From contig NZ_PREV01000027.1 of NCBI RefSeq assembly GCF_002959965.1, positions 310,001 through 374,000 of the forward strand: a DNA stretch of 64,000 nucleotides. Reading direction: 5' to 3'. The position numbers and the translations under genes were made by a program. Source of the DNA: Microbulbifer pacificus (GTDB lineage: Bacteria; Pseudomonadota; Gammaproteobacteria; Pseudomonadales; Cellvibrionaceae). Below the pieces are notes generated by a model. That model worked only from the letters and a program-made list of their open reading frames with translations, was not told the DNA's origin and made no database searches. The number at the start of each line of letters is the position of its first letter. The stretch's first letter is position 1. Of the stretch, positions 9,187 to 18,891 are shown one piece after another.

Positions 9187-10914
9187 ATGCAAGATGCACA
9201 ATCTCATTCATCTATCTCTCAATCTGCCATCTGGAAACAGCTGCAAGCTCGGGTGCCGGAAGTGCAGCAGCGCCGTCTCGCAGACTTATTCTCTGAAGAT
9301 CCGGCGCGCGCTAGCAATTTTTCGCTGGAACTTCCCGAGTTTTTACTGGATTACTCCAAAAGCCAGCTCGACCGCAGTGTTCTCGCCAACTTGTTAGACC
9401 TTGCCCGTGAAGCGAATCTGGAGCAGTGGCGGGCGGACTTTTTCGCCGGTAAACCCATCAATGCCACCGAGGGGCGACCGGTGCTGCACCCGGCACTGCG
9501 CGGCGGGTTGGCCCAGGATGTCGAGATCGAAGGAGTGTCCGTTACACGTCAGGTCAGTGCCGAGTTGGAGCGCTTGAAAGAGTTTGTAGTTTTACTACAT
9601 AATGGCGACCTGACTGGCTACAGCGGCAAACGAATTACCGATGTGGTCAATCTCGGTGTCGGCGGTTCCCATCTCGGGCCGCAGACTGCCATTGAGGCGT
9701 TGCGTGCCCACCGGAAGGGCGATGTCGCAGTGCATTTTGTCTCCAATGTGGATGGAGCCCAGCTCACGGATGTGCTGGCCGGCCTGGATGCCGAATCGAC
9801 TTTATTTATTGTCTCGTCCAAGACCTTTACTACCAGCGAGACGATGACCAACGCTCGTAGTGCGCTGAAATGGCTGCAACGGGCGGCACCGGAACTGTCG
9901 GCCGAATCCCTGCTGCAACAACATTTTGTGGCCGTGACCGCCAGTCCGGATGCAGCGCAGAAATTTGGTGTGTTGCCGGCGCGGGTGTTTCGCTTCTGGG
10001 ACTGGGTAGGTGGGCGTTTCTCGCTTTGGTCCAGCATCGGCCTGCCTATTGCGATCGCCTGCGGGTTTGAGAATTTCCGTGCGCTGCTGGACGGTGCAGC
10101 GGGTATGGACAGGCATTTCCGTGAGGCTCCGTTGCATGAAAATGCGCCGGTGATCATGGCGTTGCTCAGTGTGTGGTACTGCACTTTCATGGGTTATCCG
10201 GCCCATGCCGTGCTGCCTTATGAGCATGCGCTGCACATGTTGCCTGCCTACTTGCAGCAGGCAGACATGGAGAGTAACGGCAAGTCGACCACCCGTGCCG
10301 GGGTGGAAGTGAACTACACCACCGGGCCCCTGATCTGGGGGCAAACGGGTATCAATGGGCAGCATGCGTTTTATCAGTATCTGCACCAGAGCCCGGAAGT
10401 GGTGCCGGCGGATTTTATTGGCAGCGTGGCCCCAGGGCATGACCTCGAAGGCCACCACGAGATTCTATTGGCGAATATGTTCGCTCAGAGCCAGGCGCTG
10501 ATGAACGGCGTGGATGCCGAGTCGGTTGCCCGTGAACTGGCCGCCAAGGGCCTGTCGCCGGAAGAAATAAAAAGGCTTACCCCGTTCAAAGTACACAGGG
10601 GTGGAAAGCCAAGTAACACAATACTCTTGAAGGAGTTGAGCCCCCGATCACTGGGAGCGCTGATTGCACTCTACGAGCACAAAATCTTTGCTCAGGGTGC
10701 AATTCTGCAAATTTATTCCTTTGATCAGTGGGGAGTGGAACTGGGTAAAGGCCTGGCCAGCAAACTGGAGCCAAAACTGGCTTCCGGCTCGCTGGCGGGA
10801 GAGGACGGTTCCACTGCTCAACTGATCGAATACTACCGCCGGATAAGCGGCGCGGTTACGTCCACGGGGCTGCCTGAAGTAGAGGCAGCCGAGCCTGCCG
10901 GAGAACAGGTTTAA
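9187..10914 (+). CDS. pgi: Glucose-6-phosphate isomerase
   Basis: Cytoplasmic enzyme of 575 aa that interconverts fructose-6-P and glucose-6-P. Here it probably runs towards glucose-6-P so that GlcNAc-derived F6P can enter the Entner-Doudoroff route. Signatures: [40 protein letters not shown] (about residues 269-286), ESNGKST and [13 protein letters not shown]. The length slightly exceeds E. coli Pgi (549 aa). AGGGGG precedes the ATG at 9187. It is the first gene of a co-directional pgi-edd-zwf-pgl-eda-gap-pyk run and has a NagR operator upstream. A HexR-like palindrome (TGTAGTTTTACTACA) lies inside the gene at 9585-9599. Confidence 0.97.
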   Translation: MQDAQSHSSISQSAIWKQLQARVPEVQQRRLADLFSEDPARASNFSLELPEFLLDYSKSQLDRSVLANLLDLAREANLEQWRADFFAGKPINATEGRPVLHPALRGGLAQDVEIEGVSVTRQVSAELERLKEFVVLLHNGDLTGYSGKRITDVVNLGVGGSHLGPQTAIEALRAHRKGDVAVHFVSNVDGAQLTDVLAGLDAESTLFIVSSKTFTTSETMTNARSALKWLQRAAPELSAESLLQQHFVAVTASPDAAQKFGVLPARVFRFWDWVGGRFSLWSSIGLPIAIACGFENFRALLDGAAGMDRHFREAPLHENAPVIMALLSVWYCTFMGYPAHAVLPYEHALHMLPAYLQQADMESNGKSTTRAGVEVNYTTGPLIWGQTGINGQHAFYQYLHQSPEVVPADFIGSVAPGHDLEGHHEILLANMFAQSQALMNGVDAESVARELAAKGLSPEEIKRLTPFKVHRGGKPSNTILLKELSPRSLGALIALYEHKIFAQGAILQIYSFDQWGVELGKGLASKLEPKLASGSLAGEDGSTAQLIEYYRRISGAVTSTGLPEVEAAEPAGEQV

Positions 10915-10969
10915 CTGCAGTCTTGATAGCAGCGTGCGGCAAGCCGATAAAAAACGAAGAGTTAGACAA

Positions 10970-12802
10970 ATGGCAAACAAAACAGTGGTAAACAGTCAGT
11001 TACAGGCGGTTACCGACAGGATCATCCGCCGCAGCGAAGAGACAAGGGCCAGGTATCTGGCCCAGGTCGAGCACGCTCAGGGCAAAGGGCGCGCTCGCCA
11101 CAAGCTGTCCTGCGGTAACCTGGCCCACGCCATGGCGGCGTCCAGCGACCACGACAAGAACCTGATAGCCTCCGGCCAAGGCCCCAATCTGGCCATTATC
11201 AATGCCTACAACGACATGCTGTCGGCGCACCAGCCTTATGGGACCTACCCGGAAATGCTGAAGGCGGAGGCTTTGCGCAATGGCGCTACCGCACAGGTTG
11301 CCGGTGGTGTGCCCGCCATGTGTGACGGTGTCACCCAGGGGCAGCCGGGTATGGAGTTGTCGCTGTTTTCCCGCGATGTGATTGCGATGGCCACGGCCAT
11401 TTCCCTGTCCCACGATATGTTCGACGGCGGCATGTATCTGGGTATCTGCGACAAGATCGTTCCCGGGCTGGTTATCGGGGCTCTGTCTTTTGGCCACTTG
11501 CCGGCCATGTTCATTCCTGCAGGTCCCATGCCAACCGGCCTTGCCAATGCGGAAAAAGTTCGTGTTCGACAGCTTTACGCCGAGGGCAAAGTAGGGCGCA
11601 AGGAGCTGTTGGAGGCGGAGAGTGCCTCCTACCACAGTGCCGGTACCTGTACTTTTTATGGCACGGCCAACAGCAACCAGATGCTGGTGGAAATCATGGG
11701 CCTGCAGCTTCCGGGCAGCTCCTTTGTCAATCCGGGCACGGAGTTGCGCGACGCGCTGAACAGGGCCGCGGTAAAACAGCTGGTGCAGATCACCGAGCCC
11801 AGTAGCTATACACCGATCGCAAAAATCCTCACCGAGAAAGCGTTCGTAAACGGCATTGTCGGCTTGCATGCTACCGGCGGTTCCACCAACCACACCATGC
11901 ATCTGATCGCCATGGCGCGCGCCGCGGGGATCCAGATCACCTGGCAGGATATGGCGGAGCTTTCCGAGATCGTGCCGCTGCTGTGTCACGTGTATCCGAA
12001 CGGCACCGCAGATATCAACCACTTTGCCGCTGCCGGTGGTATGCAATTCCTGATTCGCGAGCTGCTGGGTGCGGGTTTACTGCATGGTGACGTGAGCACG
12101 GTACTCGGCGATTCCGGCCTTGAGCCCTACACCTATGATCCGTTCCTGAATGAAGACAAGGACGGAGTGGTGTGGCGTCCAACTGCGGAAGAGTCCGGCA
12201 ATCCGGATGTGATTCGCCCCGCCAGCGACCCATTCTCCAGCCACGGCGGTCTGCAGTTATTGCAGGGCAATATCGGCAACAGCGTGATCAAAGTATCCGC
12301 ACTGAAAACCCCTCAGCTGAAAGTTACGGCGCCGGCCGTGGTGTTTAACAGCCAGGACGACATGCTCGCCGCATTCAAGGCCGGTGAGTTGGAAAAAGAT
12401 TTTGTCGCGGTGGTGCGTTTCCAGGGACCGCAGGCGAATGGCATGCCCGAGCTGCACAAGCTGACACCGTCACTTGGTGTGTTGCAGGACCGCGGCTTCA
12501 AAGTGGCGCTGGTCACCGATGGTCGGATGTCCGGTGCATCAGGCAAGGTGCCGGCGGCAATCCACCTGTCTCCGGAAGCCCTGGAAGGCGGCGTGATTGC
12601 GAAAATTCAGGATGGTGACCTCATTGAACTGGATGCGGATGCCGGTGTTCTCAAAGTTCACGTAAGTGATGAGGAGCTGGCGGTACGGCCGCTGGCGGAA
12701 TGCGATTTGTCCGGCAATGCCATCGGTATGGGCCGAGACCTGTTCACCAATATGCGCAAGCTTGCGAGCGGCGCGGAAACCGGTGCGAGCATTCTTTTTT
12801 AA
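10970..12802 (+). CDS. edd: Phosphogluconate dehydratase
   Basis: Entner-Doudoroff enzyme that dehydrates 6-phosphogluconate to KDPG. About 610 aa of the IlvD/Edd iron-sulfur family, with signature motifs [42 protein letters not shown] and [17 protein letters not shown] near the C-terminus. The start at 10970 (MANKTVV) is preferred over an upstream in-frame start at 10934 because it matches E. coli Edd in length (603 aa). It lies 55 nt after pgi, with no terminator between them. Confidence 0.96.
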   Translation: MANKTVVNSQLQAVTDRIIRRSEETRARYLAQVEHAQGKGRARHKLSCGNLAHAMAASSDHDKNLIASGQGPNLAIINAYNDMLSAHQPYGTYPEMLKAEALRNGATAQVAGGVPAMCDGVTQGQPGMELSLFSRDVIAMATAISLSHDMFDGGMYLGICDKIVPGLVIGALSFGHLPAMFIPAGPMPTGLANAEKVRVRQLYAEGKVGRKELLEAESASYHSAGTCTFYGTANSNQMLVEIMGLQLPGSSFVNPGTELRDALNRAAVKQLVQITEPSSYTPIAKILTEKAFVNGIVGLHATGGSTNHTMHLIAMARAAGIQITWQDMAELSEIVPLLCHVYPNGTADINHFAAAGGMQFLIRELLGAGLLHGDVSTVLGDSGLEPYTYDPFLNEDKDGVVWRPTAEESGNPDVIRPASDPFSSHGGLQLLQGNIGNSVIKVSALKTPQLKVTAPAVVFNSQDDMLAAFKAGELEKDFVAVVRFQGPQANGMPELHKLTPSLGVLQDRGFKVALVTDGRMSGASGKVPAAIHLSPEALEGGVIAKIQDGDLIELDADAGVLKVHVSDEELAVRPLAECDLSGNAIGMGRDLFTNMRKLASGAETGASILF

Positions 12803-12858
12803 CCAGATTCTGCGGGCCGAGAACCTCCGGCCCGCGTTACAGTTTGAGAGCAATCACA

Positions 12859-14316
12859 ATGGCTAATTCATTTGACATGGTACTGTTCGGCGGCGGCGGC
12901 GATCTGTCGCTGCGCAAACTGATTCCCGCACTGTACCGCGCCTTTATCGAAGGCGGCCTCAACAAAGATACGCGTATTCTGCCGGTGGTACGTCGTCAGG
13001 AAGAGGCGGACACCTATATCAAGACCGCACAACAGGCGTTGAAAACGCATCTGCGCGATGGCGAATACAACGAAAAAAGCTGGAAGGAATTCAGTTCCAT
13101 GCTGCGCGCGGTATCCCTGGATATCTCCAAGCCGGACGACCAGTGGAATCTGTTGATTGACCTGCTCGGCAACGATACCTCGCGCACGCGCTTGTTCTAC
13201 CTGGCGATTCCGCCGGCGGTGTTCGGTCCGTGTTGTGAAAATCTTTCCATCAAGGGCCTGATCCACGAGAACTCCCGTGTGGTGGTAGAAAAGCCCCTGG
13301 GCTATAACGCCAAAACCTCCGACGAAATCAACAGCAAAATCGCCGAGTATTTCCCGGAAGAGAGCATTTTCCGTATTGACCATTATCTGGGCAAGGAAAC
13401 CGTACAGAACCTGCTGGCCCTGCGTTTCAGCAACGTACTGTTCGAGCGCTTGTGGGATGCGAAAACCATTGATCATATTCAGATCAGCATCGCAGAAACC
13501 GTTGGCCTGGAAGGCCGCGCGGGCTTTTATGACGACACCGGTGCACTGCGCGACATGGTGCAAAACCACCTGTTGCAGTTGTTGTGTCTGATTGCAATGG
13601 AATCACCTAACAGCATGTCCGCGCGCAATATCCGCTCGGAAAAAATCAAGGTGCTGGAAGCACTGCGTCCGCTGGTAGGCAAGGAAGTCGACAAAAATAT
13701 TGTGCGTGGGCAGTACGTTGCCGGAGGACTCGGCAAGGAACTGGTACCGGGCTATCTGGAAGAGCTGAAAGCGCCGAACAGTACCACGGAAACCTTCGTT
13801 GCGATTCGGGCACATATCGACAACTGGCGCTGGACTGGCGTGCCTTTCTATTTGCGTACTGGCAAGCGTATGGAAAAGCGCTGCGCGGAAATCGTGATCC
13901 AGTACAAAAAGGTCTCCCACAGTGTCTATCAGCCGGAAGCCGGAGAGGTACTGCCGAACCGCTTGGTGATCCGCCTGCAACCCGAAGAAAGTATCAAACT
14001 CGTTTTGATGGCGAAGAAAATGGACAGTCTCACCATGGAATTGCAACCGGTGGAATTGAACCTGTCCCTGTCCGATACCTACGACAGTTTCAAGAGTGAT
14101 GCCTATAAACGCCTGATGCTGGACGCCGCGGCAAATAATTCCGCGCTGTTTATTCACCGCGAGGAAGTGGCGGCAGCCTGGGCTTGGGTCGACCCGATCA
14201 TCGACCACTGGCGCGATACCAGCAACCAGCCGCAACTCTATCGTGCGGGTACCTGGGGACCGCAGGCATCCAACCATTTGTTGGCGGAAAACGGTCACCA
14301 CTGGTTTAACCCCTGA
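12859..14316 (+). CDS. zwf: Glucose-6-phosphate 1-dehydrogenase
   Basis: Oxidises glucose-6-P to 6-phosphogluconolactone with NAD(P). Length 485 aa. The N-terminal nucleotide-binding loop reads FGGGGDLSLRKL (residues 10-21), a variant of the usual GASGDLAxRK. The active-site signature RIDHYLGKE lies near residue 172, and FYDDTGALRDMVQNHL follows. The reading frame stays open upstream across the end of edd, but the ATG at 12859 with GAGAG before it gives the normal N-terminus. It is 56 nt downstream of edd in the same run. Confidence 0.96.
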   Translation: MANSFDMVLFGGGGDLSLRKLIPALYRAFIEGGLNKDTRILPVVRRQEEADTYIKTAQQALKTHLRDGEYNEKSWKEFSSMLRAVSLDISKPDDQWNLLIDLLGNDTSRTRLFYLAIPPAVFGPCCENLSIKGLIHENSRVVVEKPLGYNAKTSDEINSKIAEYFPEESIFRIDHYLGKETVQNLLALRFSNVLFERLWDAKTIDHIQISIAETVGLEGRAGFYDDTGALRDMVQNHLLQLLCLIAMESPNSMSARNIRSEKIKVLEALRPLVGKEVDKNIVRGQYVAGGLGKELVPGYLEELKAPNSTTETFVAIRAHIDNWRWTGVPFYLRTGKRMEKRCAEIVIQYKKVSHSVYQPEAGEVLPNRLVIRLQPEESIKLVLMAKKMDSLTMELQPVELNLSLSDTYDSFKSDAYKRLMLDAAANNSALFIHREEVAAAWAWVDPIIDHWRDTSNQPQLYRAGTWGPQASNHLLAENGHHWFNP

Positions 14317-14363
14317 TCTAGCGTCAGCGGAAAACGCTCACGAGTAACAAACGGTCTTTAGAC

Positions 14364-15074
14364 ATGGTCGAAGAAAAATTTTTTGCAGACAGAGAAAGGC
14401 TTACATTGGCGCTCGCCAATGAGTGCGCTGCGGCTTTGCACGCGGGTATCAAGGTCAACGGTCAGGCAACATTTCTGGTAAGTGGCGGCAGTTCGCCGGA
14501 GCCGGTTTACCGCGAACTCTCCCGCCGCCCCCTTCCATGGCAGCAGGTCAACGTGGCACTGGTAGACGAGCGCTGGGTAGATAAGGGTGAAGCGGGCAGT
14601 AATTTTGCGTTCATTACCAACACGCTGCTTCAGAACGAGGCCGCAAAAGCACCATGTCTGGGAATGAAAAATGCTTCAGCTACTCCGGCGGAAGGTGAGG
14701 CGGAATGTGAACGCGCGTTTCAGGAATTGCCGCGCCCATTTGACGTGTGCGTACTGGGTATGGGCAACGATGGTCACACGGCGTCGTTTTTTCCCCACGC
14801 TGAAGGCCTCACCGAGGCGTTGAATCCGAATTCCGATAAATTGTGCAAAGCCATCACCGCAAAGCAGAGTGCGGTGACGGGAGTGCACACCGAGCGCATG
14901 ACACTTACGCTTGCTGCGATTTTGCAGGCGAAGGAAATCAAATTGCTGATTACCGGGGAGGAAAAGCTCAAGGTCTACCGTCAGGCGCTGCTGGGGGATG
15001 ATGAGAGCGAAATGCCGGTGCGCAGTATTCTCAAACAGAGGTTGAAGCCGGTCACTGTGTATTGGGCGCCCTGA
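14364..15074 (+). CDS. pgl: 6-phosphogluconolactonase
   Basis: Hydrolyses the lactone produced by Zwf to 6-phosphogluconate. Length 236 aa, the DevB/NagB-like fold of bacterial Pgl. Motifs: FLVSGGSSPEPVYREL, VALVDERWVDKGEAGSNF and LGMGNDGHTASFFPHA. It lies 47 nt after zwf and before eda, completing the oxidative entry into the Entner-Doudoroff route. Confidence 0.95.
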   Translation: MVEEKFFADRERLTLALANECAAALHAGIKVNGQATFLVSGGSSPEPVYRELSRRPLPWQQVNVALVDERWVDKGEAGSNFAFITNTLLQNEAAKAPCLGMKNASATPAEGEAECERAFQELPRPFDVCVLGMGNDGHTASFFPHAEGLTEALNPNSDKLCKAITAKQSAVTGVHTERMTLTLAAILQAKEIKLLITGEEKLKVYRQALLGDDESEMPVRSILKQRLKPVTVYWAP

Positions 15075-15162
15075 TTTTTTGACTGCCGGCGAACAGGCAA
15101 TCTAATGGAATTGGCAAAACGCCTGTGAACATTTAGGAATTAGAGAGTTTTAGGAATTTGCA

Positions 15163-15792
15163 ATGCAAGAGTCACTCGTACCCGTTTTGGAGCAGGCTGG
15201 TGTAGTTCCGGTACTGGTCATTGATAACGTCACCGATGCGCTGCCGCTGGCGCAGGCACTGGTAGAAGGCGGTTTGAATGTACTGGAAGTCACCTTGCGT
15301 ACCGAAGCAGCGCTGGCTGCGGTAGAGGAGATTGCCAAACATCTGCCAGATGCACATGTGGGCACTGGCACCGTACTGAGCGCCGCCGACATTCGCCGCT
15401 CCGTAGATGCGGGGGCCACGTTCATGGTGAGCCCGGGCGCTACCGAAGCCCTGCTGGATGCCGCTGATGGTGTATCTGTTCCAATGTTGCCGGGAGCAGC
15501 CAATCCCTCTGAAGTGATGCGCCTGCTGGAGCGCGGCTACCGCTACCAGAAATTCTTCCCCGCGGAGGCTGCCGGTGGAGTACCGATGCTGAAGTCCATC
15601 GGTGGGCCATTGGCGCAGGTGAAATTCTGCCCCACCGGAGGTGTCAGCCCGGGCAATGCTAAAGAATACCTGTCGCTTTCCAATGTTGTGTGCGTGGGTG
15701 GTTCCTGGATGGCGCCTTCAAAACTGGTGGCGGAAAAAAATTGGGCGGAGATTACCCGTTTGGCAAAAGAGGCCTCTCTGCTGAAGGGGTGA
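15163..15792 (+). CDS. eda: KDPG/KHG aldolase
   Basis: Cleaves 2-keto-3-deoxy-6-phosphogluconate to pyruvate and glyceraldehyde-3-P. Length 209 aa, a class I aldolase of the KDPG family. Visible features: EVTLRTEAAL (catalytic Glu, E42), GTGTVLSAADIRRSVDAGA, and KFFPAEAAGG with the probable Schiff-base Lys at K130. It follows pgl by 88 nt, which completes the Entner-Doudoroff set edd-zwf-pgl-eda. Confidence 0.96.
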   Translation: MQESLVPVLEQAGVVPVLVIDNVTDALPLAQALVEGGLNVLEVTLRTEAALAAVEEIAKHLPDAHVGTGTVLSAADIRRSVDAGATFMVSPGATEALLDAADGVSVPMLPGAANPSEVMRLLERGYRYQKFFPAEAAGGVPMLKSIGGPLAQVKFCPTGGVSPGNAKEYLSLSNVVCVGGSWMAPSKLVAEKNWAEITRLAKEASLLKG

Positions 15793-15915
15793 CTCGGAAG
15801 CCGGAGTCCGGAAACGGATTCAATGAGCAGTTAATTTCGCAGCGTGCGGGGGGGAGTACACCCGGCGCTGGTATACAAAAATTCATAAACTTTAAAACAC
15901 AGAGGGTGTAGCGAT

Positions 15916-16929
15916 ATGAAACTCAGAATTGCTATCAACGGATATGGACGCATCGGCCGCAACGTAACCCGTGCGATCTATGAGTCTGGCTACAACGACC
16001 GCATCCAACTGGTTGCCATCAACGATCTGGCCCCGGTAGAAGCCAATGCGCACTTGACTCGTTTCGACACCGTACACGGTCGTTTCAACACCGAAGTGGC
16101 CGTGGAGGGAGAGAATCTGGTTATTGGTGGCGACACCATCAAGGTTTGCCAGGAGCGCAACCCGGCAAATCTGCCTTGGGCTGAGCTGAATGTAGATCTG
16201 GTGTTGGAATGTACCGGTCTGTTTACCGACAAGGCAGCGGCTGCCCAGCACATGCAAGCGGGCGCCAAAGCCGTGCTGATTTCCGCTCCGTCCAAAGATG
16301 CGGACCTGACCGTGGTTTACGGTGTAAACGACGACAAGCTTACCGCCGAACACAAAGTGGTTTCCAATGCCTCTTGTACCACTAACTGTCTGGCGCCGGT
16401 TGCCAAGGTGTTGAATGACGCGATCGGTATTGAGCGCGGTTTCATGACCACCGTGCACGCCTACACCAACGACCAGAACACCCAGGATGCGGTGCACAAG
16501 GATATCTATCGTGCGCGTGCAGCCGCCGACAACATGATCCCAACCAAGACCGGCGCCGCTGCCGCTGTCGGTTTGGTTCTGCCGGAACTTCAGGGCAAGC
16601 TGGACGGTATGGCGGTACGGGTGCCTGTGAACAACGTGTCTCTGGTGGACTGTCAGTTCATCGCTGGCCGCGATACCACTGCGGAAGAAATCAACGCGAT
16701 CATGAACGACGCAGCCGGCACCATCAAAGGTGGCGTGCTGTCTTTCTGCGAGCAGCCGCTGGTATCTGTGGATTTCAACCATACCACCGCATCCAGCCAT
16801 TTCGATGCCAACCATACGCGTGTGAACGGTAATCTGGTGAAGGTAATGGCTTGGTACGACAACGAGTGGGGTTTCTCTCACCGTATGCTCGACACCAGCC
16901 TGGCGATGGCAAAGGCTCAAGGCCTTTAA
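15916..16929 (+). CDS. gap: Glyceraldehyde-3-phosphate dehydrogenase, type I
   Basis: NAD-dependent GAPDH of 337 aa, acting on the triose phosphate released by Eda. The Rossmann motif [11 protein letters not shown] is near the N-terminus. The active-site signature [10 protein letters not shown] has its catalytic Cys at C154, and [10 protein letters not shown] holds the partner His. WYDNEWGFS is near the C-terminus. A ribosome site (AGAGGG) precedes the ATG. A GC-rich hairpin follows at 16977, so gap may end a transcript. Confidence 0.96.
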   Translation: MKLRIAINGYGRIGRNVTRAIYESGYNDRIQLVAINDLAPVEANAHLTRFDTVHGRFNTEVAVEGENLVIGGDTIKVCQERNPANLPWAELNVDLVLECTGLFTDKAAAAQHMQAGAKAVLISAPSKDADLTVVYGVNDDKLTAEHKVVSNASCTTNCLAPVAKVLNDAIGIERGFMTTVHAYTNDQNTQDAVHKDIYRARAAADNMIPTKTGAAAAVGLVLPELQGKLDGMAVRVPVNNVSLVDCQFIAGRDTTAEEINAIMNDAAGTIKGGVLSFCEQPLVSVDFNHTTASSHFDANHTRVNGNLVKVMAWYDNEWGFSHRMLDTSLAMAKAQGL

Positions 16930-16976
16930 ATCTCAATGAGGCATTGAAACGCTAATCTGCTTTTGATGTTTCACCG

Positions 16977-17004
16977 GAGCGGGCGCAATGCCCGCTCTTG
17001 GTTT
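16977..17004 (+). terminator. Probable terminator after gap
   Basis: Perfect 8-bp stem GAGCGGGC/GCCCGCTC with loop GCAAT (16977-16997), followed by TTGGTTTC. The T tract is interrupted, so termination may be partial, allowing some read-through into pyk. Confidence 0.6.
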
Positions 17005-17079
17005 CTGATTCGAACGGCAGTCGGTAAATGGCTGCAATAAATACGTCTCACATTCAATTCAAAAACAAATATCGCCATT

Positions 17080-18516
17080 ATGAATCGCCATACAAAAATT
17101 GTAGCCACGCTTGGCCCGGGTACCGACAAGCCGCGTGTTATTGACGAGATTATCCGTGCCGGCGTGAACGTCGTACGTCTGAATTTTTCCCACGGCAGTG
17201 CTGATGACCATCGCAAACGTGTGTCGGAAGTACGCCGCGCGGCAGCCGAGCAAAATAAGCTGGTGGCCATTCTTGGCGACCTGCAGGGGCCGAAAATTCG
17301 CATCGCCCGTTTTGCTGAGGGCAGTATTTTTCTTGAGAATAATGCCGAGTTCACCCTCGATGCCGATTGCCCGAAAGAGGGGGGCAACCAGCAGCGTGTG
17401 GGCGTGGATTACCCTTCTCTGATTGCGGACTGCAAACCTGGCAATATTCTGCTGTTGGACGATGGCAAAATCCGCCTCGAAGTTACGGGTGGTACTAACA
17501 GCAAGCTCTTCTGCCGTGTATTGCAGGGCGGCAAGCTGTCCAACAATAAGGGTATCAACCTGCTGGGTGGCGGCCTGTCGGCGCCGGCACTGACGGAAAA
17601 AGATTACCAGGACATCAAACTGGCAGCTGAACTGGAGGTGGATTTCCTCGCGGTAAGCTTCCCGCGCAGTGGCGAAGATCTGGAAATTGCGCGCAAAGCC
17701 ATGCGTGAAGCCGGCAGCAACGCTGCTATCGTCGCCAAGGTAGAGCGCGCCGAAGCGGTGGAAAATGACGCGCAGATGGATGACATCATCCTCGCCTCTG
17801 ACGTCATCATGGTTGCCCGCGGCGATCTGGGCGTGGAAATTGGTGATGCCGCTCTCGTAGGCGTACAGAAAAAACTGATCAACCGCGCCAATGCGCTGAA
17901 CCGTGGTGTGATCACTGCAACCCAGATGATGGAGTCCATGATTACCAATCCGACGCCGACCCGCGCGGAGGTTATGGATGTGGCCAACGCGGTGCTGGAT
18001 GGTACAGATGCGGTCATGCTTTCTGCCGAAACGGCCGCCGGTGACTTCCCGGTTGCGGCGGTGGAGTCCATGGCGCAGATCGTGGTGGGTGCCGAGCAGT
18101 ATCTGGGTACCACCAACCGCCCGGCGCCTGCTCGGTCTGGTTCTGAAAGTATCGATACTGTGATCGCCCAGGCCGCCATCGAATCCGCTGCGCGCGTGGA
18201 AAACCTGTGTGCGGTCGCGGCGCTGACCGAATCTGGTCGCACCCCCCGGATTATGTCCCGCGCGACTACCCAATTGCCGATCTATGCACTGACCCGTCAT
18301 CCGCAGGTGGCGCGCCAGTTAGTACTTCTGCGCGGTGTCGAGCCCATTGAGTTTGATCCGGCATCCGTACCGCTGGGTCACCTGACTGATGCCATTACCG
18401 AAGTTCTCAGCTCTCGTGTTGAGTTGAAAAAAGGCCAGCGTATTCTGATCACCCAAGGCGAACGCCTGAATATGGGTGGCGGTACCAGCTCCATGCGGAT
18501 CAAGGAAATCGAGTAA
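17080..18516 (+). CDS. pyk: Pyruvate kinase
   Basis: Last step of lower glycolysis, phosphoenolpyruvate plus ADP to pyruvate plus ATP. Length 478 aa, closest in pattern to the PykA type (480 aa in E. coli). Motifs: HTKIVATLGPGTDKP, RLNFSHGS, GDLQGPKIR, IMVARGDLGVEIG, TQMMESMI and DAVMLSAETAAGDFP. The C-terminal third is the usual regulatory domain. It is the last gene of the central-carbon run. No terminator with a clear T tract was found after it. Confidence 0.95.
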   Translation: MNRHTKIVATLGPGTDKPRVIDEIIRAGVNVVRLNFSHGSADDHRKRVSEVRRAAAEQNKLVAILGDLQGPKIRIARFAEGSIFLENNAEFTLDADCPKEGGNQQRVGVDYPSLIADCKPGNILLLDDGKIRLEVTGGTNSKLFCRVLQGGKLSNNKGINLLGGGLSAPALTEKDYQDIKLAAELEVDFLAVSFPRSGEDLEIARKAMREAGSNAAIVAKVERAEAVENDAQMDDIILASDVIMVARGDLGVEIGDAALVGVQKKLINRANALNRGVITATQMMESMITNPTPTRAEVMDVANAVLDGTDAVMLSAETAAGDFPVAAVESMAQIVVGAEQYLGTTNRPAPARSGSESIDTVIAQAAIESAARVENLCAVAALTESGRTPRIMSRATTQLPIYALTRHPQVARQLVLLRGVEPIEFDPASVPLGHLTDAITEVLSSRVELKKGQRILITQGERLNMGGGTSSMRIKEIE

Positions 18517-18891
18517 CCCCTTCTCCGTAACCGAACCCTAAATAGCACTTCCGGTCACGGCTGGGAGTGCTATCCAGGGGATAGCAACAACGAATTGTCA
18601 GAACCGGTAAGTCACTCTGCGGAGTAAATCGCATCCTTACCCGGCTTCAGATATCCCAGTACTTCCCATACCAACAGTCAGTTAAGACAGTTTGTGATGG
18701 CCAAAACACCTAAATTGGCCAGATATTTTCGCTTTCCCGTTGTAGCTTTTTCCTTCCATTGTGTGTATTGTCGATCGTGAGAATGACAGCGCTATCATAA
18801 AAATGAATGACAGCGCTATCATTTGGCGGTACAAGGTGAATAAAAGTTTCTAACCAAACCTTTATATCTATAAAAAAGGAAGGGGAAATCG
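18517..18891 (+). promoter_or_regulatory. TonB-receptor upstream region with tandem NagR operators
   Basis: A 375-bp non-coding gap. Two identical copies of TGACAGCGCTATCA lie at 18784-18797 and 18808-18821, centre-to-centre 24 bp (about two helical turns). Each is a one-mismatch palindrome of the same family as the nagK and pgi operators. TTGTCG (18768-18773) and TATCAT (18793-18798) could form a weak promoter with a 19-nt spacer. An AAGGAAGGGG ribosome site precedes the ATG at 18892. Two modest inverted repeats in the left half have no T tract. Confidence 0.75.
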
